Shown in pieces: positions 17,407-24,819 of a stretch of 64,000 nt of DNA. The position numbers and the translations under genes were made by a program. Position 1 is the stretch's first letter, and each line of letters starts with the position of its first letter. Below the pieces are notes generated by a model. The model worked only from the letters and a program-made list of their open reading frames with translations. It was not told the origin of the DNA and made no database searches. The stretch comes from Mycobacterium sp. (GTDB lineage Bacteria > Actinomycetota > Actinomycetes > Mycobacteriales > Mycobacteriaceae), in contig JACPVR010000015.1 of NCBI GenBank assembly GCA_016197405.1, forward strand, positions 93,565 through 157,564, in the 5' to 3' direction.

Positions 17407-17958
17407 GTGACCACTCTGCGCGCCGACGCCGCCCGCAACCGCGACCGCCTCATCGCGGCCGCGGCCGAGCTGTTCGCCGAGCGCGGCGTCAACGCACCGC
17501 TGGAAGAGGTGGCCAAACGGGCCGGGGTCAGCATCGGCACGCTGTACAACCACTTCCCGAACCGTGGTGCCTTATTGGATGCGGTTCTGCCGGAACGACT
17601 TTCCGAGATCCGGGAACTGGCCTGCGCGGCTCTGAGTGCGGCCGACCCATGGCAAGGCTTCTCGGAGTTCCTTCATGGGATGTTCGCGGTGCAGGCGGGG
17701 GACAAGGCCTTCAACGACGCGATTGCGCGCAGTCCGGTGGGACCGGTCGACGTCGCCGCCGAATGTGGGCAGTCCGGCGGTGTACTGATCGATGTCGTCG
17801 ACAGGGCCCATTCCGCCGGGGTCCTGCGCGCCGACTTCGGCGCAGAGGATCTGGCAACGCTGATCTGGGCGATGTCGAAGGTCATCGCGATGTCTGCCGA
17901 TGACGACACCGTCTGGCGGCGTCACCTGGGTTTCCTGCTGGACGGATTGCGCGCCTAG
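17407..17958 (+). CDS. TetR-family transcriptional regulator
   Basis: The protein has 183 residues from GTG 17407 (VTTLRADAARNRDRL). The frame is open to 17377, but that part overlaps the operator and is not conserved in style. The N-terminal helix-turn-helix is typical: AAAELFAERG, PLEEVAKRAGVSIGTLYNHFPNR. The C-terminal ligand domain has no recognisable specificity. It is divergent from the SDR/aldo-keto reductase genes, which are its probable targets. Its TAG stop interlocks with that of the convergent gene in CTAG (17955-17958). Confidence 0.88.
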   Translation: MTTLRADAARNRDRLIAAAAELFAERGVNAPLEEVAKRAGVSIGTLYNHFPNRGALLDAVLPERLSEIRELACAALSAADPWQGFSEFLHGMFAVQAGDKAFNDAIARSPVGPVDVAAECGQSGGVLIDVVDRAHSAGVLRADFGAEDLATLIWAMSKVIAMSADDDTVWRRHLGFLLDGLRA

Positions 17959-18923
17959 CCTGCGGCGTCCCACCACGTCAGTACGCGGGTACCGATCAGG
18001 GTCAGCCACTTCGACGGCTCGCCGGGGGCCACATCGACCTCGAACCAGACCCGTCCGGGATGTCTGCTCGCCTGCAGCCAGGTGCCGTCGGGCTGCCGGG
18101 CCGCGCGGATCATCTCGATCGCCTCGGCAAGGCGGGGATCGGGCGCGGTGCCGTCCGGCAGCGAGACCTCGCGAAAGAAGTCCGCGGCATTGAGCACGCT
18201 GTACACCCACCGGAACGGGTAGCAGAAGGAATCAACCCACGGCCCCACCCGGTCACCGGTGGACAACCGGCGAAAAAGGTTGCGCTGCAGCAGATATTCC
18301 TGCCCACTGTGGCGTGCGGCCCGCGATGGCCCGCTGCCACCGGTCGCCGCTTCATAGGCCAGGAGCCCTTTGAGGGAGTTGAGCGTGGAATGAAAAGACG
18401 ACCGCTCCGAACCCTCGACCCACTCGCAGTTCCAGCCGCCGTCGGCCAACCGGTGCTCGACGAACCAGTCCGCGATGCCGGTGACATCGGCGCCCAGCCA
18501 CGCGCCGTTGGCCAACGTCCAGCCGTTGATACAGCAGTCCACCTCGCCGTCCCAGTACGGCAGATCCTCGTACTCCCATCGGGAATGCTCGGCCAGCAGT
18601 TCGGCGGTGTTGTTCGTCTTCAGCGGGTCGGCAGGCATACCCCACTCCCGCAGCAAGTTCAGCGTCCACGTGGTCGCCGTCCACGGCTGGCCCTCGTCGG
18701 CTTCGGGTCCGTCGAAGTCGAAGCCGGCAGGAAAGAACGCACCGCCCGCCCATTGACCGTCGCCGTCCTGCAGCGCGAGCAGCTGGGCGCCGAACCCTTC
18801 GGTGGGTATGCGGGCGCGGGTCGCCTCCCAGACCTCGGCGGGTGCCCCCACCAGATCGCGTTCGACCTGCCAGCGCAATGCCGGGTCAGAGTCCAGCAGC
18901 CAGTCCAGGGGTGCCTCGGCCAT
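17955..18923 (-). CDS. Squalene-cyclase/prenyltransferase-like alpha-toroid protein
   Basis: The protein has 322 residues from ATG 18923. Repeated aromatic-glycine motifs recur along the chain: QDGDGQWAGG, LADGGWNCEW and RQPDGTWLQ. They resemble QW motifs of the alpha/alpha-toroid fold of squalene cyclases and prenyltransferases. The length is about half that of a true triterpene cyclase, and no DXDD catalytic acid motif is visible, so cyclase activity is doubtful. It may be a terpenoid- or lipid-binding protein. The gene ends in interlocking stops with the TetR gene and lies 28 bp downstream of the P450 operon. Confidence 0.6.
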   Translation of the reverse strand: MAEAPLDWLLDSDPALRWQVERDLVGAPAEVWEATRARIPTEGFGAQLLALQDGDGQWAGGAFFPAGFDFDGPEADEGQPWTATTWTLNLLREWGMPADPLKTNNTAELLAEHSRWEYEDLPYWDGEVDCCINGWTLANGAWLGADVTGIADWFVEHRLADGGWNCEWVEGSERSSFHSTLNSLKGLLAYEAATGGSGPSRAARHSGQEYLLQRNLFRRLSTGDRVGPWVDSFCYPFRWVYSVLNAADFFREVSLPDGTAPDPRLAEAIEMIRAARQPDGTWLQASRHPGRVWFEVDVAPGEPSKWLTLIGTRVLTWWDAAG

Positions 18924-18951
18924 AGTGCACAGTAACGGCACCGCAGTGCGG

Positions 18952-20139
18952 TCAGGCGCCGATGAGCTTCAGCGGCAGGCGTTCGTGTCGTCGGATGATG
19001 TTGTTGATCGCCCAGATGGGCGTACCGCTGAGCTCGATGCGCTCTACGCGTTCCACCAGCGCTCGCAGCATGGCGGTGGTTTCCAGCCGTGCCAGCGCCT
19101 GACCGGCGCAGGCATGTGCGCCGTTGCCGAACCCGAGGTGCCGCTTGGCGTCGCGGCGGATGTCGAACACGTTCGGGGTCTCCCATTCGCGTTCGTCCCG
19201 GTTGGCGGAGGCGTACAACACCAGCACCCGCGAGCCGGCGGCTATCGGCGTCGATGCAATCTCGGTGTCCTGGCAGACCTTTCGCGCGAAGGCGCGTAGC
19301 GGGGCCTCGTAGCGGATCACCTCGTTGACCGCATCGGGGATCAGCGCCGGGTCGTCGCGCAGCAGCTGCCATTGTTCCGGATGCGTGGCGAACAGATGTA
19401 GCGCATTGGCGATCGCGCTGATCGTGGTGTCCAGCGACGGCGCGATGTAGTCGATCATCAGCGGGGCACATTCGGCATAGGAGATCTTGCCGGCATCAGC
19501 GGCCAGCAGCACATCGTGACCGAGGCTGCCGTCGAGCATGGTGCGGTCACGGACGACTCGGCGCGCGAACTGCAGCATCCGGGTGCTGCCGGGCACGGCC
19601 CGGACCGCATGCCGGTTCAGTGGGCCGAGTATGTCGAATGTGGCTCCGCCCCAGGCGAGTAGGTGCTCGCGCTGGTTGCGCGGCCAGCCCACCAGATCGG
19701 GTACCACCGCCAACGGCAGGGCCGAGGCGACGTCGGCGACACCGTCCACGACACCGCGCGCCAGAGCGGCATCGACCACTGCCGCGGCCTGCTCGTCGAC
19801 ATTCGCACTGATGGCATGCAGGGCGCGCGGCAGCATCCGGTGCGCGAGCAGCTTGCGCCGCTGTTCGTGTTCGGCGCCGTCACTGTTGAGAGTGGTGCCG
19901 CGCGAGAGCCGGTTGCTGACCGGATTGAGCGCGACACCCTCGCCGGAGATGAATGTCTTATCGTCCCGCAGAACGGTTTTGCACTCGGCATACCGGGGCA
20001 ACGCGTACACGCGTTGGCGCGGTAGCCATACCACCGGTCCCAGATCGCGCAGTGCAGCATAGTGCGGGTACGGGTCGATGATGGCGGCCGTGCGGTAGAT
20101 ATCGGGCCGGTACACCGGGGCATCGCCGTGGGTTCTCAT
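18952..20139 (-). CDS. Cytochrome P450 monooxygenase
   Basis: The protein has 395 residues from ATG 20139, which overlaps the stop of the FAD hydroxylase gene by 4 bp. The P450 hallmarks are an I-helix with Thr (APSLDTT), ExxR in EVIR and the heme loop FGNGAHACAG with its axial Cys near residue 340. The usual I-helix A/G-G-x-D/E-T is modified (S-L-D). As a soluble bacterial P450 it needs ferredoxin partners, none of which is encoded nearby. It is the last gene of a ring-degradation operon and may perform the first hydroxylation or demethylation of the aromatic substrate. Confidence 0.92.
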   Translation of the reverse strand: MRTHGDAPVYRPDIYRTAAIIDPYPHYAALRDLGPVVWLPRQRVYALPRYAECKTVLRDDKTFISGEGVALNPVSNRLSRGTTLNSDGAEHEQRRKLLAHRMLPRALHAISANVDEQAAAVVDAALARGVVDGVADVASALPLAVVPDLVGWPRNQREHLLAWGGATFDILGPLNRHAVRAVPGSTRMLQFARRVVRDRTMLDGSLGHDVLLAADAGKISYAECAPLMIDYIAPSLDTTISAIANALHLFATHPEQWQLLRDDPALIPDAVNEVIRYEAPLRAFARKVCQDTEIASTPIAAGSRVLVLYASANRDEREWETPNVFDIRRDAKRHLGFGNGAHACAGQALARLETTAMLRALVERVERIELSGTPIWAINNIIRRHERLPLKLIGA

Positions 20140-21686
20140 TGTTGTGTCGAGTCCGATCTCGTCGCGGCCGAGCCGACCTCGGCGCATGAGCGCGGCAGTG
20201 ACCGGCACAGGGTGACGATGTCGTTTCCCGCCCGCATTACGGTGCGGTCGGGACGCACGATTGCCGCGGTGGCGCGGCCGCGGCGCAACCATTGGCCGAG
20301 TTCGCTTTCCGCGGTCGCGACATGCAGCACCGCGGCGCGCTGATCGATCAGGGTGCGCTCGACCGGTCCCGGCGTGGTCGTGGTGATGATCGCGAATCCG
20401 GTACCCAGGACGGCATCGAGTCTGTCCGCACCGTCGACAAACGGATTCGGGCACAGGGTGCCGGCGAGCCGCCCGGGCAGCCGCGAGGTGTGGGCAAGCG
20501 TCGAGCGATGCAGCGCGGGTGTGCGACTGTCCATGACCTTGCCGCTCAGACCGGGCAGCCGGGACAACCGCGGCAGCAGTGACCGGCGCGCGATGTCACC
20601 CAGCGTGCCGCCTGCGGTCATGGCCCGACCGACAGCGAGAGCGAGTTGGATCATGTGCCGCGCGTGCGGCTTTCGTTCCTGCTGGTAGGTGTCCAATGCG
20701 TCGGCGGGCAGTGTCCCGGCAAGCACGCCGGCGAGCTTCCACGACAGGTTCATGGCATCGCGCAACCCGGCCCCCATGCCCTGGCCGATGAACGGCGGCG
20801 TCAGATGCGCCGCATCCCCGAGCAGGAACACCGGGCCGCGCCGCCAGTGGTCGACCAGTTGCGCACGGAAGGTGTACTCGGCCACCCGCACCAGCTCCAA
20901 CCCACCGGCAGGCACATCCGAGACCCACGGCCGGATCAGCGGCGCCAACGCCTCGATGGTGTCGAAGTCGGCCGGTGTCTCACCAGGCAGCAGCCGGAAC
21001 TCCCAGCGGTAGCGGTTGTCGCCGATCCGCATATACGTCCCGGCTCGCACCGGGTCGCACACCTGATGAACACCGTCCCACTGGTGCAGGTCGGCGGCGG
21101 TGGCGACGTCGACCACCAGCCAGCGCTGCTCGAAGCCGAGATCCTCCATGGCAGAACCGATCCGGCTGCGGGTGATGCTGTTGGCGCCATCACAGCCCAG
21201 CACATAGTCGGCGGTGACGACGGTCTCGGTACCGTCGGTGCGATCGGTGTAGCTGACTCGCACCCGGCCGGTGCCGTCCTCGGCGATATCGCCGACCTCG
21301 ACGTTGCCGCGCAATTCGACGCTCGGGTAGTGCACCAGGTTTGCGCGCAGCAGCGCTTCCAGTTCGGGCTGGTCGAACATGTTCGCCTGCGGGAAACCGT
21401 TGCGGCTCAGTCCGGTATCGCGGCAGAACTCAGCCAGGACGGTCATCTTGGAGTCCAGCAGGCGAAGCCCCAGCGCCGGCCGGGTGATCGCCGAGACCGC
21501 CTCGGCGATACCGAGACGGGCCGTGATGCGGTAGATCTCGTCGTCCATGTGCACCGCCCGTGGCTGCGGGTACACCCCGGTCCAGCGGTCGAGCACCAGG
21601 CAGCGCACGCCGTACTGGGCCAGCAGCGTTGCCGCCGTCACCCCGGTTGGCCCGGCGCCGACGACGACCACCGGCACGTGCGTCAT
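20136..21686 (-). CDS. FAD-dependent aromatic hydroxylase (MhpA/PheA type)
   Basis: This 516-residue class A flavoprotein monooxygenase has an N-terminal GAGPTG FAD motif at residues 10-15, a CDGANS segment (DG motif) near 165, and GDAAHLTPPFIGQGMG near 290. These motifs define the 4-hydroxybenzoate hydroxylase superfamily, and the overall sequence resembles 3-(3-hydroxyphenyl)propionate hydroxylases. It would add an ortho hydroxyl to a phenol using NAD(P)H and O2, making a catechol for the dioxygenase encoded upstream. ATG 21686 overlaps the FAH gene stop by 4 bp. Its C-terminal ~150 residues look thioredoxin-like, as usual in this group. Confidence 0.9.
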   Translation of the reverse strand: MTHVPVVVVGAGPTGVTAATLLAQYGVRCLVLDRWTGVYPQPRAVHMDDEIYRITARLGIAEAVSAITRPALGLRLLDSKMTVLAEFCRDTGLSRNGFPQANMFDQPELEALLRANLVHYPSVELRGNVEVGDIAEDGTGRVRVSYTDRTDGTETVVTADYVLGCDGANSITRSRIGSAMEDLGFEQRWLVVDVATAADLHQWDGVHQVCDPVRAGTYMRIGDNRYRWEFRLLPGETPADFDTIEALAPLIRPWVSDVPAGGLELVRVAEYTFRAQLVDHWRRGPVFLLGDAAHLTPPFIGQGMGAGLRDAMNLSWKLAGVLAGTLPADALDTYQQERKPHARHMIQLALAVGRAMTAGGTLGDIARRSLLPRLSRLPGLSGKVMDSRTPALHRSTLAHTSRLPGRLAGTLCPNPFVDGADRLDAVLGTGFAIITTTTPGPVERTLIDQRAAVLHVATAESELGQWLRRGRATAAIVRPDRTVMRAGNDIVTLCRSLPRSCAEVGSAATRSDSTQQ

Positions 21687-22624
21687 GCGTATCGCACCCG
21701 GCAGCGCTGAACCCCGAGATCGATGGCGTGGTCGTCGGTGGCGATCGAGGCCTCGACGATATCGCCGTCGTGCAGGTATTTGGCGTTCTCCGACTGCGCC
21801 TTGAAGAAGGCCTTCCACTTGACGGCGGGCGGCAGCAGCGCACCGATCATCTCGATGGGTTTCGGCGGGGCGGTGAGCGCGGTGCCGGCCGGAGTGCCGG
21901 TGAGCAGCAGATCACCGGTGTCGAGGCGCTGGAAACGGCTCAGCTCCTGCAGCGCGCGCAGCGGCGGGTAGATCATGTCGCCGGCCACCGTGGAGTTCTG
22001 CCGTAGCTCACCGTTGACCCGCAGCTGCAACCGAAGATCGCTGAACCGCTTGAGCTCGTCGGCGTCGAGCAGCACCAGTGCCGGGCCCACCGGGGTGAAG
22101 GTGGGATACGACTTCGCCTCGTAGAACTGGGTTTTCGGCAGCTGGATATCGCGCGCCGAGACGTCATTGGTGACGACCAGGCCGGCGATGTAATTCGGCA
22201 GGTCGCCCTCTTCGAGGGTGGTGCCGACCGGAAGATCGCGCCCGATGACCAGACCGACCTCCACCTCGTAGTCGAGGAACCGGACGTGGGCGGGTTTGAC
22301 GATATCGTCGGTGGGTCCGTTGATCGACCCGGATGCCTTGCGGAAGAACGTCAATGGGATGGTCTCCGGATTCATGCCGGAGTCCTTGACGTGTGAGGTG
22401 TAGTTGGTCATCTGTGCGACGACGCGGCACGGCGCGGTCACCGGGGACAGCAGTTCGAGCGACTCGACCGGGACGGCGCCGGCTGGCTGCGCGGCGGCGG
22501 CGTCGACGGCGGCGCGGTCGCGCAACAACTCGGCGGTGGTAGTCGCCGTGGTGTCGATCGGGACAGCGCCGGCCTCGGTCTGGACGTACCAGGAGCTGGC
22601 GGTGCGCAGGACGGTGATCGTCAT
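21683..22624 (-). CDS. Fumarylacetoacetate hydrolase-family protein
   Basis: The protein has 313 residues. The FAH fold is shown by the metal-binding DYEVEVGLVIG segment, TNDVSARD, and the late GDLLLTGTPAG motif. Family members hydrolyse or isomerise beta-diketo ring-cleavage products. In this operon it follows the extradiol dioxygenase and precedes the hydroxylase, so it probably acts on the meta-cleavage product. An N-terminal ~70-residue region precedes the catalytic domain, as in many FAH proteins. It starts at ATG 22624, overlapping the dioxygenase stop by 4 bp. Confidence 0.9.
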   Translation of the reverse strand: MTITVLRTASSWYVQTEAGAVPIDTTATTTAELLRDRAAVDAAAAQPAGAVPVESLELLSPVTAPCRVVAQMTNYTSHVKDSGMNPETIPLTFFRKASGSINGPTDDIVKPAHVRFLDYEVEVGLVIGRDLPVGTTLEEGDLPNYIAGLVVTNDVSARDIQLPKTQFYEAKSYPTFTPVGPALVLLDADELKRFSDLRLQLRVNGELRQNSTVAGDMIYPPLRALQELSRFQRLDTGDLLLTGTPAGTALTAPPKPIEMIGALLPPAVKWKAFFKAQSENAKYLHDGDIVEASIATDDHAIDLGVQRCRVRYA

Positions 22625-23757
22625 GTGGTGGCTACTTTCAGTAGGCCGCGTAGGCGGGTCAGGTCGAATTCGTTGTCGGAGTGCCGAATCGCAGTCAGCA
22701 TGGACCGCAGTTCGGCCAGGGATTCTGGGCCGGGGGAGATGCCGAGGAAGTCCTTGGTGACCGGCGGGCCCCACTGCGCCAGGCCCGACGCGGTGAACGG
22801 TGCCCAGCCGGGTTCCAGGGTGTTGTCGAACATGTCGCCGTCGGTGAAGTGTTCGACCAGGAAGCCGTCGGGATCGCGCCAGTAGTCGAAGATCTGGCTG
22901 CCCTGGATATGCCTGCCGATTCCCCAGGAGCGCTGGTAGCCCCGCTCGCGCAGGTATTCTCCGCCGGCGGCCAGGGCGTCGAGATCGCTGACCTGATAGG
23001 CCGAGTGCACATAGCGGTTGGACGGCCCCAGCGCCATCGCCAGGGTGTGATGATCGGCAGGCAGGCTGCCCCGATCGCAGCGGATGAAACTCATGGTCGG
23101 GCCGCGATCGCGCTGGCCGGCGTAGTAGAGGAAATCGCTGACGATCATGCCGAGGGTGTCGAGATACCAGTTCAGCGTCTCGACATAGCGATTGCTCTGC
23201 AACACCACGTGGCCGAGGCGCTGCACCCGGGCAGGCAACCGGGGCGGGCGCTGGGTCTCGTTGGCGCGCAGCGTGGAATGTCCGAAGTTGAAAGTGTGCG
23301 CGGGTTGAATGGGGAGCGCGGGCAGCTCGTGTGTACCCGCGATGACCCGGACCGGGACCCCGCTGGGGTCCGTCAGCGCCACCGCGATACCGCCGATACT
23401 CTCCGGCAGCTCTTGGGTGGCCGTTCCCGTCGCGTCGGCAAGGCGCTGCACATCTGCGGGTTCCTGCGCGGCGAAGGCGATACCCGCGAATCGGGTCCGT
23501 GCACCCCGGCGGACGAGCAGGCACGGGGCGCCGGCGTCGGTACCGCGCAGTTGTAGTTCCTGTTCGGTGCGGGCCACAGTGCTGAATCCGAAGGCCTGAG
23601 CGAATGCTTCCGCACGCATCAGATCCGGCTTCTCGAATTCCAACCAGGCGATATCGCGGACCTTGATGGTGGGATTGCAGGCACGGCCGGGATGCTCACC
23701 AGGCCGGGCGCCCTGCTCGCTGTGCAGGTCGTTGTGCGCCCCGATGGTGTCGCTCAT
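22621..23757 (-). CDS. VOC-superfamily extradiol ring-cleavage dioxygenase
   Basis: The protein has 378 residues. Two vicinal-oxygen-chelate domains are visible. The catalytic one carries the probable Fe(II) ligands His in RLGHVVLQ, His in YVHSAYQV and Glu in LVEHFTDGD. It would cleave a catechol next to its hydroxyls. It is the first gene of a four-gene operon with FAH hydrolase, FAD hydroxylase and P450; all junctions overlap by 4 bp. A strong ribosome-binding site (aaggagg) precedes ATG 23757. Two TetR-type operators lie immediately upstream. Confidence 0.9.
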   Translation of the reverse strand: MSDTIGAHNDLHSEQGARPGEHPGRACNPTIKVRDIAWLEFEKPDLMRAEAFAQAFGFSTVARTEQELQLRGTDAGAPCLLVRRGARTRFAGIAFAAQEPADVQRLADATGTATQELPESIGGIAVALTDPSGVPVRVIAGTHELPALPIQPAHTFNFGHSTLRANETQRPPRLPARVQRLGHVVLQSNRYVETLNWYLDTLGMIVSDFLYYAGQRDRGPTMSFIRCDRGSLPADHHTLAMALGPSNRYVHSAYQVSDLDALAAGGEYLRERGYQRSWGIGRHIQGSQIFDYWRDPDGFLVEHFTDGDMFDNTLEPGWAPFTASGLAQWGPPVTKDFLGISPGPESLAELRSMLTAIRHSDNEFDLTRLRGLLKVATT

Positions 23758-23776
23758 GAGGCCTCCTTCACGTTTC

Positions 23777-23790
23777 TGACGAAATCGTCA
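23777..23790. promoter_or_regulatory. TetR operator 1 (perfect inverted repeat)
   Basis: TGACGA-AA-TCGTCA, perfect 6-bp arms with a 2-bp spacer. It lies 20 bp upstream of the dioxygenase start and 44 bp (about four helical turns) centre to centre from a near-identical second site. Confidence 0.7.
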
Positions 23791-23820
23791 CATACGTTGG
23801 CTGCCTCAGTCAACAATTTC

Positions 23821-23834
23821 TGACGATTTCATCA
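23821..23834. promoter_or_regulatory. TetR operator 2 (near-perfect inverted repeat)
   Basis: TGACGA-TT-TCATCA, the same motif as at 23777-23790 with one arm mismatch. It is placed 65 bp before the preferred start of the TetR gene. The pair suggests two regulator dimers bound on the same DNA face controlling both divergent genes. Confidence 0.65.
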
Positions 23835-23898
23835 AATCTGAAGAAGGCAAGATATGCTGTTCCCCGGATGGCCGCGAGGGCATGGGCAAGGAGTGGCG

Positions 23899-24561
23899 GT
23901 GACGACAGAACCAGATGTCCCCCCGAGTCGGCTGGCCCGTCGCAAGCAGCGGACCCGCGCGGCGCTGCTCGCCGCGGCCCGCACCTTCATCGCCGCGGGC
24001 AAGCTCAATGTGCCGGTCCTGGAGATAACCCAAGCCGCCGACGTCGGTATGGGCTCCTTCTACAACCACTTCCAGACCAAGGAAGAGCTGTTCGCCGCGG
24101 CGGTCAACGAGGTCCTCGATCTGCACGGCGCCCGGCTCGACAAGCTGACCGCGACGATCGACGATCCGGCCGAGGCCTTCGCCTGCAGTTTCCGTCTCAC
24201 CGGCCGGCTGTTCCGGCAGCGTCCGCAGGAGAGCGCGGTACTGCTGAGCAATGGTCTGCCGCTGATGACGTCGCAGGCCGGGCTGGCGCCGCGCGCACTA
24301 CGAGACATCATCGCCGCCGCCGATGCCGGCCGATTCCACGTGCGCGATCCCGAGATGGCGCTGGCGATCGCCGGCGGCTCACTGCTGGGCCTCGGTCAGC
24401 TGCTGACGGTGCAACCCGAACGCGATGACGCCGACACCGCCGACCAGTTCACCGAGGATCTGCTGCGGCTGCTCGGGATGGATGCCGATGAAGCGCAGCG
24501 GATCTGCCGGCTGCCGCTGCCGGATCTCGACGACCTCACCGAGCCCGATTCCGCCGCCTGA
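23899..24561 (+). CDS. TetR-family regulator of the ring-cleavage operon
   Basis: The protein has 220 residues from GTG 23899, chosen because aaggag at 23888-23893 gives a 5-bp spacing; the frame is open to 23854. The helix-turn-helix is clear: RAALLAAARTFIAAG, VLEITQAADVGMGSFYNHFQTKEEL. The C-terminal ligand-binding domain probably senses an aromatic substrate or intermediate. It is divergent from the dioxygenase/FAH/hydroxylase/P450 operon, and two matching palindromes lie in the shared promoter region. Confidence 0.88.
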   Translation: MTTEPDVPPSRLARRKQRTRAALLAAARTFIAAGKLNVPVLEITQAADVGMGSFYNHFQTKEELFAAAVNEVLDLHGARLDKLTATIDDPAEAFACSFRLTGRLFRQRPQESAVLLSNGLPLMTSQAGLAPRALRDIIAAADAGRFHVRDPEMALAIAGGSLLGLGQLLTVQPERDDADTADQFTEDLLRLLGMDADEAQRICRLPLPDLDDLTEPDSAA

Positions 24562-24567
24562 GTAGCG

Positions 24568-24590
24568 CCGCTCGTCGCGCTGACGAGCGG
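24568..24590 (+). terminator. Hairpin terminator after the TetR gene
   Basis: A 9-bp perfect G/C-rich stem (24568-24576 with 24582-24590) and 5-nt loop gcgct begin 6 bp after the TGA stop. No U-tract follows, which is common for mycobacterial terminators. Confidence 0.55.
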
Positions 24591-24649
24591 GCGCAGATTA
24601 CGAGAATTCCGCGGTGTGTTGGCCGGGGACACGCACGCTCGCGCGATGT

Positions 24650-24683
24650 GGGGATGTGGGGGTGTGGGGCCGGGGGTGTGGGG
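24650..24683 (+). other. G-quadruplex-forming motif upstream of the SIS/PfkB operon
   Basis: Five runs of four or five G occur at 24650-24653, 24658-24662, 24666-24669, 24672-24676 and 24680-24683, separated by loops of 2-4 bases. This fits the intramolecular G4 consensus on the coding strand, about 135 bp before the first gene of the operon and 60 bp before the palindrome. Confidence 0.6.
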
Positions 24684-24742
24684 TGTGCAGTCGGGTGGCG
24701 GGCGTAACGCGCGGATAACCGAGTGTCACACCGCAGAAACAT

Positions 24743-24758
24743 AAACGGTATACCGTTT
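24743..24758. promoter_or_regulatory. Perfect 16-bp palindrome, probable GntR operator
   Basis: AAACGGTATACCGTTT is a perfect inverted repeat 62 bp before the first gene of the operon. Its GGTATACC core fits the (T/G)GTNNNAC pattern bound by FCD-type GntR regulators, and the last gene of the operon (35183) encodes one. Confidence 0.7.
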
Positions 24759-24819
24759 CGCATTATCGCCTGACGGACCGACTCGGTCGCCGATAGCTCA
24801 GGCACTGCGGAAGGGAGCG

